Positions 1-12,044 are shown, numbered from the stretch's first letter. The stretch: 64,000 nt of DNA from Gnetum montanum (GCA_015680685.1 MNCI01006063.1:245453-309452); one strand, 5' to 3'. Translations and numbers: made by a program. The notes: generated from the sequence alone by a model not told the origin.

Positions 1-282
1 ATGCGGTCGAACTCCGTAGATGGACTAGTTGTGGCACCTAGATAGTTAGCCTTAGGTCACAGTTCGTTGTCTTCCCATCTAGACTAGTTTTGCATATGTC
101 ACGTATGGTTTAGTCTAGATGAGGTGTATGATGTGTTCTAAATCTAACGCTACTCCTGATGGCAGTGGAAAATAATATTAACTAATCCAAGCTAAGAGGA
201 AAAGGGTAAGAAATCTAATCTAGCCTAAGTGCGACGAGCAACTGATTCCTTGATCAACCGTACACATCTTGGACTTCGTGCA

Positions 283-411
283 TGACTGCCACTGGGACTA
301 CCAAGCATAGGCCTAGGTACGCCACTGGGATTACCAAGCGTAGACCCCAAATACGCCACTGGGTTACCAAGCGTAGATCCCCCTAGCTACACCACTGGGC
401 TACCAAGCAGT
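283..411. repeat. Four tandem copies of a roughly 35-bp unit inside the LTR
   Basis: Units share CACTGGG followed by (A/T)TACCAAGC and a variable 12-15 bp spacer. The related LTR at 44467-45345 shows at most one degenerate unit near 44810, so the expansion is specific to this copy. Confidence 0.7.
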
Positions 412-806
412 CACACTTAAATGCTCGTAATCAAGTCGAACTCATTCCGCTTCTAGGAGTGAAAGGGTGAGAAACTAGTCGCGATAAGTAACCGATTCCT
501 TAACTAGCCGTACACACCCGTAGATTCTCGTAGTCAAGTCGTACTTACACCGCGCTATGAAATCAATAAATAACATTAAATAAATAACAATAAATAAACT
601 AAGTGAATGCTGAAATGATGAAGTAATCTCGATCTTTATTGCCGGTCATGTGTGTGTCCAAGTACGGCACACTCGAATAAAGACACCGTACAATCACATT
701 CACCACACTGCGGGCAGACACGGGAAAATTCTAACTCTGGAGGGATCAAATTGCCAGAGCTTAGCTACCTAAAATTGGGATTCCCAAACAAGGGGGTGCC
801 GCCACT

Positions 807-814
807 TATTTATA
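807..814 (-). promoter_or_regulatory. LTR TATA box (minus strand)
   Basis: Minus-strand TATAAATA, matching the same site in the related LTR at 45258-45265. It fixes the transcription direction of this LTR as leftward. Confidence 0.55.
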
Positions 815-827
815 GACATGGCGGCGG

Positions 828-900
828 ACTGCGATATCGCGTACGCGATATCGTAGGGAAGGACGCGATATCGCGTCGGATGCGATATCGTGGCCGACGC
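828..900. repeat. Palindromic GCGATATCGC words in U3 of the E-family LTR
   Basis: GCGATATCGC or close variants occur four times in about 70 bp, two of them joined by GTAC. The related LTR keeps degraded forms (GTGATATTGCG, GTGATATCGC) at 45278-45325. On the minus strand the block lies upstream of the TATA-like word at 807-814, that is, in U3. Confidence 0.7.
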
Positions 901-939
901 AAACCGCGTCTCATCAAATACCCTAGACTACTTCAACTC

Positions 940-2572
940 AACAGGTTCAAGGTGTTTCCTCACAACTTGTCACGGGGCAGTGGCCTGCACTTGTCATTCA
1001 ACAACATCAACCTACTCACTACAGCATACCACCTGTTGCAATCCCATCTGTGAATGTCCCTTAAATAAAACCATCAACAACCCTTTAGTCATCTTTCCCA
1101 CAAATCACACAACAATATAGCTATCACCTTGCGTAATCTAACCAGCCAGCCGGTCCACCTAGTGCTCAAGAATGGGTAGATGCTAGAAAAATGATGCAAG
1201 CATTAACCAATGAAGTAAAGCACCTTAAATCACAAACACTGAAGAAGTGAAGGTGTTGGACTTCTATCAAGATGATCCAATTAGATCTTTAGTGCCACCA
1301 TTAACTTTACCAAAAGGAATTTCATTGCCGCAACTGTCCAAGTATAGCAAAGAGGGAGATCCAAATGCTCCCCTAGTGACATTCTGATTGGAGTGTCTCT
1401 TACTTCAAGCATGGCCTCATGCAATCTTGCGTGTGTTCGCCATGTCGTTAACTGGAAAAGCTTTAGATTGGTACCGAGCTCTACCGCGTAACTCCATATC
1501 CCCTTTAGAGGATTTGTTACATCAATTCGTTACCTATTTTAAGTATAACCAGAAGCCTGAAGCCACACTAGATAGTCTAATCCAAATAAAACAAGTGCCA
1601 TTAGAGCCCATACAAAAATTCATCCAAAGATGGAGCGCTGCCCTTAACGAACTTCACGAGCCTATCCCAGAAACGTATTTAGTTACAATCCTCAAGAGTG
1701 CCATGAATGATTTCATTAAGTTAAAAATCTATTATCTGAATGCTCACACTTTGAGTCAGGCGTTTGTCCAAATCAAAAACATAGAAGAAGCAGCACAAAC
1801 AAGTCATGATCCAGCTTACCTAACTTTCAAAAGCCAACATATGAAGAAAGATAAAGATAAGTCTAAAACAACAGTCGTAGCATTGCAAGAGATATTTTGA
1901 CTCAACAATGTAGGGTAGAAAGGGAAACAACCTACCACCCCCACTAGTCATGAAAGAACCGCTCCTACAGCTACACTTGAACCCTCCTATGCTCAAACTA
2001 CTAACATGAGTCATACTCGTACCTTCGAACGAAAAGACCCTACCCAGTACACACCCTTACCCATGAAGCCTTCACAACTACTGGACCAACTTCTAAAGGC
2101 TGGGTTGATTCAACATAAGCCAATGTATCCTGTAGCATCTCAAAAACACAACCAATACTGTGAGTTGGTTTAAAACACAACGTTGGCAATGACTAATGAA
2201 CCCCCTGTCCCAAGAGGTTTTAGGTTAGATAGATTTAGTAAGTATCACCAATGATATGGGCATGGAACCGACTATTGCTTTACCCTAAAACAAGACATAC
2301 AACGTATGATTAATAGAGGTGAGCTAGTCTTTGACAAAGCCAATCCAGTAAGACCTCAAAATCAGTCTATGGGGGTCTACAAAGATCCTCTTAACACCAA
2401 AGAGTTGCCCTATGTGATTAACACCATCCATGTCAGCAATGAACAAGACATCCCACGAAGGCCTTTTGTGATTTGTGTGCCTACTAAAACCGTGTCTATG
2501 CTAACACCTCCACAAGCTCCTTTTGCCACACACATGTCTCCTATGCCACGAAAACCATTTTTCATCTAAGTA
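940..2572 (+). pseudogene. gag: Element A gag (decayed)
   Basis: Ty3/gypsy capsid polyprotein. The clearest block is 1388-1900, with the retrotransposon-gag signature (AMSLTGKALDWYRALP, then a QFVTYFKYN stretch and QKFIQRWSAALNEL). It aligns with the gag of B at 6540-6920 and of C at 33170-33600. Upstream (1160-1390) the words DFYQDDPI and LTLPKGISLP also match. A degenerate zinc-knuckle-like segment (RFSKYHQ, GHGTDYC) lies near 2240-2280. The first about 200 bp correspond to the proline-rich N terminus of gag and are badly degraded. The frame has several stops and at least one shift between 2572 and 2788. Confidence 0.8.
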
Positions 2573-2787
2573 CACCCTGCAGTTGCAATAGAAAATGTGC
2601 CATCGCAAACCTGACCTACTCCATTTGTAATTTGGATGTCACGACACTCCGATGTGCAACCCCTAATAGTTCCCACATGACCCTCGCGAGAACGCCTCGC
2701 TGACAGACTACCAGAGAACGTTTGGAAAAAGAGCGTCATGGTCATGAGTTAGGATAATCAAAATCCACACCACTGAATGCTGTCCCT

Positions 2788-3422
2788 ATGGTCCTAGTTA
2801 CTGATCAGCCTAGCACGAGTGATCAAGACAAGAACTCGGGAGTGTCCAGTGTCCCAAACCTAACAGATACAATTAATAACGCAAAAAATCTTCCGCAAGA
2901 GATACAAATGTTGGGTGAAATGGATCAAGTCTCAATAGATAAAAACATTCCAAATAGCAAAGACTTGGCCAGTGCCCTGACCCAGGTTACATAGGCCTTA
3001 AAATAAAAGAACACCTCTTTAAGCCTATATGACCTAGTAATGACCTCCCTAGTACATTGGGAAGCTCTAGTGCGTATGCTGACTTCAATCCCTGTTAGTG
3101 AAGACCCTCCTACAAATGAACCATCTATTTATGCCATATTGTCCCCACATCAAGAATCAAGGTCCACATCTCTAGGATTTCATGCCAATGAAATCAAACA
3201 AGACAAAAAAATGGGAGAGGTCACTACTGCCCCTATGTTTATAATGATACGAATTAACCAATTTAAAATACATAGGGTGCATGTTGGTGACAAAGCAGCA
3301 ACAAATGTAATACATTTTCCTGTCATTGAACAACTAGGCCTGATAGAACAAATATAGCCAATGACAACATCATTCTTGAAATCTTTCAGTGATTCGTGTG
3401 TCATGGTAAAAGGCATGGTTAC
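2788..3422 (+). pseudogene. pro: Element A protease, first part
   Basis: Region between gag and aspartic protease followed by the N-terminal half of the protease. The segment QFKIHRVHVGDKAATN corresponds to the active-site region that reads VDNGAATN in C and VDDGAVAN in B, so the catalytic Asp context is altered here. The frame stops at 3355-3357, continues as KSFSDSCVMVKGMVT, and is cut at 3422 by element B. The missing C-terminal half resumes in frame at 18792. Confidence 0.85.
3418..3422. repeat. Target site duplication GTTAC, left of element B
   Basis: GTTAC precedes the TGAAACACC start of the B 5' LTR and is found again at 18787-18791 right after the 3' LTR. Removing B plus one copy restores the protease frame of A. 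Confidence 0.95.
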
Positions 3423-3639
3423 TGAAACACCATAAAAATTTTGAGGCCTCAACGGTTTAGAAAAATCTAGTGATTCAGGCAAGGAGTCACGACAAGGCGT
3501 GGCATAGCAAGTTCCCTTTTTGGTTAAAGGTCTATCCTGCCACACTATGCAGCATAGCACAAATAAATTTTAGAAGACAGAACAAGGCGATGGGTGCACA
3601 GCGGTGAGCCTTCAACTTTGTGAGTTTTCTATGTTTCAA

Positions 3640-4240
3640 AAATCCTAACGTTTAGCATATTACGCTACATTATACAACATGGCGTAAAGTCACATAATGC
3701 AGCGTAATGTTAGAAGGCAGTCCACTGTAACATCAAAGGTGGAAAATATTGAAGACTTCAATGACGCAGCAAAAATATTAAGGTTTAGGCAACGATCTGC
3801 AGCATGCCGCGCATTTCAGTAAATTTTTATTTCTCGGTTAAGGGGCCTATTATGCTGCATTACGCAGTGTGGCAAAATAAACCCCAGAAGGATTGATTAG
3901 AAACAGAGGAAGCACGGCGACAACACTTCAATTTTTTGTAGGTTCACTATTTTACGCTGAATTACACTATGAAGCGTAATCTAGTGGGATGCAACATAAT
4001 CTAGCAGGATGCAGTGTAATCTGGCATGATGTAGCACAATCTAGAATGATGCAGTGTAATCTAGTATAATGCAGTATAATACAAGCAATGACGGAGATAG
4101 CACAATTCAAATATCAGCAGTTCACATGCTACAATATGCTTTTTAGTGTATTGCAGCGTAATCCAAGAATAGTTTGTCACAAAAAAATTGAAACAAGAGT
4201 GGTTTACGATGCATTACGCTTCAGAGCGTAATACAGCATG
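3640..4240. repeat. U3 array of AGCGTAAT / ATTACGCT words (5' LTR of B)
   Basis: Words such as TTACGCTGCATTACGCAG, GCAGTGTAATCTAG and GCATTACGCTTCAGAGCGTA recur, many forming inverted pairs, all upstream of the TATA box. The same array in the 3' LTR spans about 17395-17985. Confidence 0.75.
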
Positions 4241-4338
4241 GCACTGCAAGTTTCAACAAAAAACACGTCAAGTCAATGGTATTTTGTTGGTTCAGGACAC
4301 GCATCATCTAAATTGAATTCTTCTCCTAACCTTAATAT

Positions 4339-4345
4339 TATAAAT
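4339..4345 (+). promoter_or_regulatory. TATA box in the B 5' LTR
   Basis: TATAAAT, conserved in the 3' LTR at 18080-18086. It lies downstream of the U3 palindromic array. Confidence 0.6.
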
Positions 4346-5051
4346 ACTCTAGTTGACAAAGATCAAAGGGTTGACAAAAATTTCTCCTAAGATTTGACAA
4401 ATTTTCTCTGTGAAAGATTTTTCCTTCCATTGGCAACCATTGATAACTTTTAGCAAAGATTAACAAGAGAACAAAGAGGATCAGTAATTGCAAGAATATC
4501 GAAGGAAATTGGCAGGAATATTCGGTTAGAAATAGTCGGTTGATGGACATTCTGCTTCCAGTTCGACCTTCTTGTACCCGGATCTGCTAGAACAAGGTAG
4601 ATCGACCTTTGCTTGCTTCTTCTTTGAAAAGCTTCCTTGTTGTTGACACGTGCTTCACCTAAATCAAAGTCTACCTATAATTATTGTATTTAATATATTT
4701 TTTTCATGAGTTGAATCCCAGATCTTGGAATTGCCTGTGTTCTAAATTTGATCTCTTGTCCCTTATTTACACGAATCTCGCAAATCTCTTTAAATTGATT
4801 ACATCGTTTTCAATTATGTTCGAAGTTAACAATATTATATCTTCTCGTAAAGAACCATTATTTTGTCATCCAAATATCATAAAATTTTCACTAATCAAGT
4901 AAGTCCCTGTCTGATCGACAAGATCATTTAGGGCACCTCAAATTCATTTTTGCTCTAGCACTATGCTCGCACGGATTTGGGGTTAGAACTGTGTACGCGG
5001 ACTTTGGTTTGGTATTTCCAGCGACCAACGTTTCTCGTCATTACAGTTTCC

Positions 5052-5067
5052 TAGTGCTAGAAGGAGG
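5052..5067 (+). other. Primer binding site of element B
   Basis: TAGTGCTAGAAGGAGG, six bases after the LTR end. Element C has the matching and better preserved site TGGCGCTAGAAGGAGG (minus strand, 35537-35522). This predicts a primer tRNA ending in CCTCCTTCTAGCGCCA. I cannot assign the tRNA identity with confidence. Confidence 0.7.
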
Positions 5068-5300
5068 GCCAGATATCTGATCCATATTTTATGAGTAGTC
5101 TTGTAAGCTGTCTGTACCCATTGTCAATCAACATAAATGTAATACCTCCGAGGCTATTTACAGGATTGTGTGGTGCAGATCGGTCGCTCCGACGATTCCC
5201 TTGGAATCCTGCAAGATAGAAAGCCCCAATTATTAAATTAATTTTCCTCTACCCTTGTGATTTATACCCTTATTTTCATTATTTACCAACCGTGTAGAGA

Positions 5301-7760
5301 ATGAATACATCAACTACCACTGTTGACACAACCAACCTTGAGAACCCTTGGACCATGTAAGTTATGCCTCCTGCGCTTGAGCAACCAATTAGCCCGGTGC
5401 GATCACACCACTCCCTCAGGCTGCAGAACAAGGAGCCTGAGGGACATGCTCAGCACAAGGAACACTACAATTTCCTCTGTGCTAAACTAGCAGCAAACCT
5501 ACCCATGTATCCACAAGAATTCGAGGAAAAACAAGAGTACGAATTCATGTATTGCAACAGGAAGGAATTTATTCCTTCACCTAATGCCACTGTGCCCCTG
5601 ATAGATCAACAAAAGTGGATCCTAGATCAAATGCTAATGGAAAAGACATCAACAGAATAACTAGATGTGTTTTTCCATGATGAAACGCTTCATGACGGGC
5701 AAGATGATCTAGACTCTCACTCTGAAGGAGGCAGTCATGCTAATTTCACCATGGCCCCTCCCTCCACGATGTCCCGTGTAAATCCATTGTTCATGGTCAC
5801 CATACATTTGACATTATCTAATACTAATAGAGTCTTGCACTCACTGCGCTTACATTTTCTCTCTTCAACTATCTTCCCAGGCGACGGTTCGTCACAAATC
5901 ATTCCTCAATAGGTGCAATTACCTAATCCACCTCATCATGCACCTACGCCTATGTCACCGCATGTGCACGCAATACCTACATCGCAATTCCCTACAACAC
6001 CCACCTTCATCCTGACCCACACAACAAGGCCTGCCACTACAGCATGATGGGTTCCAAATATGCCTCTCGTTGTGCATCCTGGGCAAATGCACCATCATCC
6101 CCATCGTCAAAGCTAGGTCTCGCAGGTGCTAAACCCTGTTGTGGGATCGTTGTTGGTGCCCCCAGCTACACAAACAACGTATCCAATGGTGCAGTTGATG
6201 GTGGTTGCCCCATCTACACCAACTACCTAATGGTGGATGCCACAAGTGATAGTGCCTGCAGGGACCATCCCAGTAGCATCGACTATCGGTCAAACTGCTA
6301 CCTCTGTTCTGCCGCCCGGTGTAGCTCCTCCTGCTATTCCACAAATGACTTTGTCATCAGGTCTAGACCAAGCCTTCCAGCTCATTCAGACCCTTATAGA
6401 GGAGGTCAAGCATCTTAAAGCTACTGGTTTTGACATGATACAAGTCATGGATTTCTACCATGATGATCCTATTAGTCCAGCAGTCCCTATCCTGTCATTA
6501 CCACCTGGGATGCCCCTCCCCCATTTTACAAAATACAATGGGGAAGGTGATCCCAACGCCCACCTGGTCACTTTCAAGTTAGAGTCCTTATTACTGCAAC
6601 AATGGCTGCATACTATAATCCATGTCTTTGCTATGTCCTTAACGGGTAAAGCTCTGGACTGGTATCGAGCATTTCCACGTGCTTCCATTTCAACTTTGGA
6701 AGAGATGTTAACCCAATTTGTGACTCGTTTTAAGTACAACTTGAAGCCAGAAGTCACGCTGGACCAGCTCATGGGAGTCAAGCAGGACCCGCTCAAGTCA
6801 GTCCAAAAGTTCATACAGCAATGGAGCGCCACCTTGAATGAAATCCGCGAACCCATTGCGGAGGCCCATCTACTGGCAATTTTCAAGGGAGGAGTTAATG
6901 ACTTTATCAAGTCTAAACTATAATACCTCGCTCTCTACTCCCTTAGCCAAGCCTTTGCTTAGACTAACAGCATTCAAGATGCGGTGGAGGCTAACAAAGA
7001 TCTGATGTATGTGGTCTACAAAAATGTCCACAACAAGGGCAAGGATAAAGGCAAAGCTACGACAACGACAGTAGCAAAGGTTGCCGAAGGGGCCAAGAAG
7101 AAAAACAACAATAACAAGAAAAAAACTATGGAGCCTACTGAGTCGACAACTAGCTCAAATGGTGCCAATCAAGAAGCTCCTTCCACCCCAAAAGCATCTC
7201 CACAGCTGAGGCCTAAATTTGAGTGTAAGGACCACTCAAACTATGCGACCCTACCTATGAAGCCTTCAGAACTTCTGAAGCAATTATTGGGAACCAGTCA
7301 TATCCAACATAAGGTGGTGTCTGAGGAGGCTCTAAAATGTCATAGATGCCACTACGAGTTACTCAAGAACCCCTCCTTGGCCCAACCTAATGAACCACTA
7401 GTTCCCAAGAACTTTAGGCTGGACCGATTTTGTGACTACCATCAATTGTGTGATCATGACATGGATTACTACTAGGTGTTGAAAGATGACCTTCAACGTA
7501 TGATTGATCAAGGTGAACTAATCTTAGACAGTAGTAGTGTGGCATCCCTAGAAAACCAAGCCATGCATGCATACTGAGACCCATTAAATGCAAATGATGC
7601 AAGGTACACCATCAACGTGGTCGATGTAGAGGGCGATAGTCAGGCACAGCCGAAGCAGCCCTTTGTGCTGCAAATATACCCTCACCCTTCCCAAATGGAG
7701 GGTCCATCAGTATCAATGAGTGGTTCTCCAAGGAAACCTTTTATCCTTTGAGCCCCTTTT
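5301..7760 (+). pseudogene. gag: Element B gag
   Basis: Capsid-nucleocapsid part of a single frame that runs to 9059. The start at 5301 is chosen because MNTSTTTVDTTN parallels the C gag start MNPANTAVATTQ. Residues 1-310 are a variable, proline-rich N terminus. The retrotransposon-gag core follows at 6470-6920 (DFYHDDPISPAVP, AMSLTGKALDWYRAFP, FIQQWSATLNEIREP). A lysine/asparagine-rich basic stretch lies at about 7090-7130, and a degenerate zinc knuckle (RFCDYHQLCDHDMDYY) at 7425-7475. About a dozen in-frame stops interrupt it, with no frameshift. Confidence 0.88.
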
Positions 7761-8135
7761 CATACCACTGCTCAACAGCCTGCTGTCGGTAAAGCCACGG
7801 CCCAACCCGTGCCTACACCAAAGGCACCCTTTGTCATCAAGGTGCCAAAACCATCAACCATCCCTCCTATGTAGGGGAAAACCTCCAAGTTAATATCCTG
7901 ATTCCAAATTAATGAAAAAGGAGAAGGAGGTATGACAACTGATACGGCCAAGGATCGTCTTACGTTGGAGTTTCCCCAGCCTAAACCCCTCGCTTCTGTG
8001 CCCTTGGACCCACTCTCTAAAAAAGATGAAGTTACACGAGTGCAACCATCTCCTCCTAGCCAAAAGAAATGTAGCCCTTGAGAAAATGTCACTCCTCCCT
8101 GAGAAATTCATCTCTTTGGGTGAATGGAAGAGGAA

Positions 8136-9059
8136 AATTATGATAAGCAACTAGATCATGGGCAGGATCTCTTCGATGCCCTTATGCAAGTCAAACAGGC
8201 TCTAAAACAAAAAAATACAACATTGAGCCTTTATGACTAACTCATGATGTCATAGAAACATCGTGAGGCTATGGTTTGTATGCTAATGTCCATACCTGTG
8301 GATGAGAGCCAGCCAGCGAATAAAGAAGCAATTCATTCCATCATGCTTTCCCTCGTCGCTGAAAAACCTGGGCCTACCCTTTTGACCTTTTGTAATGAAT
8401 CCATTAAGGATGACCCAGAAAAGGGTCAGGTGACTACGGCGTCCATGTTCATCACCATCCGGGTTGGCCAACACCGAATTTAGAGAGTGCATGTAGATGA
8501 TGGGGCGGTCGCTAATGTCATCCCATATCCCATAGTGGATAAGCTAGGCCTGATCAATCAGATCAGTCCTACAACAACATCATGTCTAAAGTCATTCAAT
8601 GGGGCACGAGTGCAAGTCAAAGGGATGGTTCACATCAACTTTGTGGTAGGGGAGTAGTTCCCCACAGATGCAACATTTATTGTCATCGAATAGATGCCTA
8701 GCTTCAACTTGATCCTGGGGAGGTCTTGGTTGGCTCAACTGAGGGTAGTTTCATCACCTATCCATCAGGAGATCCATCTGCCCTATGCAGGAGGAGAAGT
8801 GGTCATCCACAATGATGAAATAACCCCTCAGGCTGTTAATAACATAGAAATGGAATAGGGGTCAGAAATCGAAATGCCTGAAGATTAGTCCCCTATCCAA
8901 CTACTCGAACAAGCTGAAACAGTGACTGATGACTGCCTAACTTGGGCCCAACTACCATTCCAAGAGGAAGATTTTGGCATGAAGCAAAAGGGTCATAAAT
9001 CCCCTCATCTTTACACGTCACCAAAAATAAAAGCAATTAGGAAACAATTACAGAGTTAG
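8136..9059 (+). pseudogene. pro: Element B aspartic protease
   Basis: C-terminal part of the same frame as gag. The active-site region reads RVHVDDGAVANVIPYP at about 8485-8535. The later FNLILGRSWLAQLR (8704-8745) is the conserved ILGRPWL motif of plant gypsy proteases. A homologous C-terminal tail is found in A (18792-19266) and C. In-frame stops lie at several sites; two of them (in GE-stop-FPTD and IE-stop-MPSF) break the protease core itself. The frame ends at TAG 9057-9059, and the next sense domain, RT, is 3 kb away. Confidence 0.88.
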
Positions 9060-9650
9060 CAAGTAAACCTTGTTATCTAATTGACATATAGTTTACGCAT
9101 ATTTTTTCCATCAGCTATCCTGTTTTTGCTTTACCAACACTCATCACATTTATGCACATATATTTACACTTCCACCAGCTATTCTTATTTATGCTTATGC
9201 TTATTTTTTACACTTCCACTAGCTGTCTTTATTACTCTTAACTTTATCTAAAACTAATCATGTATGCTTTGCACTTGAATTATCTATGGCTCAAAATGGC
9301 CTAAAACTAATTACAGCCTGCCAAGGCTTAAAACTAGCAAATTAGTATTATTTACTTTATTCTTTCACACATATAGCAAGGGGCCTGAAATGGCCTTAAA
9401 CTATCCATGGCCCGAAATAGCCTTAAACTATCCATGGCCTACAATGGCCTTAAACTACCTATTTAAATCATAGTTTATGCTTGAACTAGTCAAATTCCTG
9501 AAATGGCCTAAAACTAGCAATCGCATTTACGCTTTGCACCTGAATTATCTAGTGGCTTGCAATGGCTTTAAACTAGTAACTTCATTTACGCTACACGCTT
9601 AAAATTATCTACGATTTATCATAGCATCAAAACCTATTCATTTACTGTTT
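9060..9650. repeat. Spacer with TTAAACTA words between B protease and antisense gene
   Basis: At least six units of the type GGCC-N6-GGCC-TTAAACTA or a degraded form (for example around 9327, 9385, 9412, 9439, 9503 and 9550). No long open frame. The array sits between two converging coding regions, the sense protease and the antisense gene whose stop is at 9772. Confidence 0.75.
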
Positions 9651-9771
9651 GCATGAAAGGAAAACAACAAAAGAACATTAAACTTAGACCAAATTTGCAT
9701 TAAAGTGTTAAAAAAATATTGTCTTTCATTTCGTCCAATCATAAAAACAAATTGTGGATAATACAGCCACA

Positions 9772-11472
9772 CTATGCATCTCCTTTGTCCCCACTATTGC
9801 TCGTATCCCTCAGCTCCATCTCTACTTTGAGAAAATCATCCTCATAGGGACCACCTTTTTCAGGTGGCATCTCTTCATGAAAGAGGCCCTCCCTGCCAGG
9901 CTCTATTGTATGAGGTTGTTCGCCAAGACATTGATCATCACCATTATGCTCTATCCCCTAAAAACCCTCTTCGTGAGGACCTTCATCCACGTTATGTTCA
10001 TCCTACAGAGGAACCTTCTCAGGTTGTTCCTGCAATTAGACATAACATGCATATTGACATCGCCACAAAAATTAGGTATGATGAAAAACATAATAAAATA
10101 AAAACTCACCTGTGATGGACCTGCATCAGTAGAAAATGGGATTTGTTCTAAGCCAACCCATAGACGTTGCATAATTTCGTCCTCGGTAAGCTCAGACCAA
10201 ACCCCATCTCCTAGATTAGCTCCAGCCTTGACATTCCCCTTCTCCATAGGAGTCCATTGGGGTGGCTAAGAAAAAAGAAAGGGATGGTTGTCTCTCCCCT
10301 AGGAAGTGTCATTTCCCTTTCTAGGGAGGCACTTACTGTCACTTGCTCTTGAAACTTTTCAAATGCACTAGAAGCACCAATAATGTCAAGGAATAGTCGA
10401 AGGGACTGTGCCTCGATGGTAGAGTCCCTGTAACATTGATGATAGGTAGCACTTTCCTATGTATAGATATGTTTCTGGTCTTTCTACATCTACCCCCATT
10501 CTTGGACACTCATGCTAAAGTCCTTCCAGTCTTGGTTCTTCTGAGCTAGGAGATCTATCTGGATCCGTTGCTCGACCAATTCATGACTAGTCTTGACACT
10601 GTTCCTAACGATCATCTAGTAATGGGCATAGTTGACAACAGTAGTCTGCCAGTCCTCGTTACCCATTCCCTGGGCCTGCAGGAATTCACTCCGCAACCTT
10701 AAATCCCCTGTGTGCCCCTTCGAAACCACACCGCCTCCTCCTTTATACAAGCATGAGGAGGAGGAACATTGGCCACGGGAACATGCATGCAGCATAGAAC
10801 GTCCACGATGTCCAAAAAGATTAGGAAAAGCTTTAGCATAATACTATACAATAAAAGTGTATTACTATAAGACAAACCATTTAGACATGATCATTCATCA
10901 TGCTACATTAGAGTTCTCACGATTCCCAAAAAATTACAGATTTTACTTGAAGCGCATGGCTAGAATCGCCCAAACCCTTGCAACAGCTCAAGGTCTGTCT
11001 TTGACAACGGCGATGAAAGAAACACTACGCATTACTCCAATGTAACATGTAATTATTAATGTAGTAAAGGAAAATAAAAAAAACCCTGATTATGCTACCC
11101 ACAAGTACAATACCTAGATTTTTCGATTATACACTACGTTTGCTCAGTATTACTCAATGTTACCTAAACCCTCGTAACAATATGAGGTTCATCTCCAACA
11201 GCGAAGACAAAGGTAATATCGCAAACCACAATAGCTTCGTCCGCATAAATAGATATTAACACTTGACACAACATGCACATTTAGAAAAAATATATATAAC
11301 TACGATGCAGCAACAAGCATAACAATAGTATAGGAGGATGAAAGGCGACTTACCGGTTGAGTGGAGTAACTTTCCGAGCCTCGACCCTAGCCTGCGAAGC
11401 CCGTTGCAAACTCTCCTACACTTCGTCAATCCTTGCCAATTTAGCATTCTTCCCTTTGACCTTTGGAGCCAT
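9772..11472 (-). pseudogene. Antisense gene of element B, middle exons deleted
   Basis: Reads opposite to gag-pol. Exon 1 is 11472-11354 (MAPKVKGKNAKLARIDEV..., basic), ending AACCG before GTAAGT, phase 2, as in element A. The next recognisable part is the coiled-coil exon (about 10800-10110; VEQRIQIDLLAQKNQDWKDF matches VEHKAQIDLLNLKYQDWKAF of C), ending TCACAG before GTGAGT, phase 0, as in C. The last exon is 10029-9772, ending GDKGDA-stop after an acceptor TAATTGCAG. Exons 2-6 are missing. Several stops. Function unknown. Confidence 0.75.
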
Positions 11473-11717
11473 AGTTGCAATTGAAAGAGTTTTCATGAAA
11501 TTGTCTATTCACGCCTTGCTCACGCTCCCTTTCTACTATAGCCAAATCCAAATTTGCGATATCTGTAACCTATTTTGAGTATGAACCACTAGTTTATAAA
11601 TAAAATTCTTGAAACTAACTTTTCTTTCTGCCTGATCGATGTGGAACTTTCCTGAAATGCTGGTGTCAGTATGACATGAAACGAGAGATCAGGGAATTAA
11701 TTTTGTAGATATTGTAT

Positions 11718-11960
11718 GGATCACGGTCCGAAATGACCCTAAACTAATGCGTAGTTTATCACCTCGTAATCTGGTCGCATTAACTATGGTCTGTACAAAA
11801 TTTCAAATCCAATTATTTCGACATGCTAGACACGCCACGTTACATCTTTCATCTTACTTCATACGCTAGGATCTAGGAAGCCTAGCTTGTCATTTTTTTA
11901 TTTTTTATTTTACAAACTATGCATATTTGTAGTAGTCCACTAAGACCTTAAACTGGAAGC
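11718..11960. repeat. TTAAACTA-type units before the B RT
   Basis: Two units: GGTCC-GAAAT-GACCCTAAACTA near 11726 and GTCCACTAAGACCTTAAACT near 11934. They lie between the antisense gene start and the RT frame. The rest of 11473-12045 shows no coding frame. Confidence 0.6.
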
Positions 11961-12044
11961 TTCTCTAATATGAAACTTTGATGCAAGGAAAAAAAAATTT
12001 TATCGTTCAACAGATTGGTAGAAAAACAATGTAACAACTTCCAT

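Larger units (their letters stand above)
1..916 (-). mobile_element. LTR of an E-family gypsy element, cut by the window edge
   Basis: The sequence parallels 44467-45345 along its length (the words around ACTCCGTAGA, CAAGTCGTACT, the run AATCAATAAATAACATTAAA, and the CGATATCGCG block). It ends in CTCATCA at 910-916, the inverted complement of the TGATGAG that begins the 44467 copy. The TATA-like word reads on the minus strand (807-814), and the related copy has its primer site on its left, so this LTR is oriented minus. Its internal part lies outside the window, or it is a solo LTR. It interrupts the start of the element A gag. Confidence 0.75.
3423..5045 (+). mobile_element. Element B 5' LTR
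   Basis: Starts TGAAACACC, ends ATTACA, and aligns along its whole length with 17164-18786, which has the identical length of 1623 bp. U3 (about 3540-4270) is filled with ATTACGCT / AGCGTAAT words. A TATA box lies at 4339-4345. Ends follow the TG...CA rule. Confidence 0.95.

Noticed and set aside
828-900. GATATC palindromes as a replication or recombination site
   Set aside because: They lie in U3 of an LTR, recur in degraded form in the other copy, and fit the promoter-array pattern better.
1-916. Reading 1-916 as the 5' LTR of element A
   Set aside because: The TATA word points leftward, no primer site follows at 917, and the same LTR at 44467-45345 has its primer site on the other side. 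It belongs to family E.
652-1120. Open frames of 133 and 76 codons on the plus strand
   Set aside because: They cross the LTR border at 916 and the palindromic block. No match to gag or any domain; gag homology starts later in another frame.
10632-11045. Plus-strand frames near 10632 and 10857 in element B
   Set aside because: They overlap the antisense gene remnant, whose homology with C and A lies on the minus strand.
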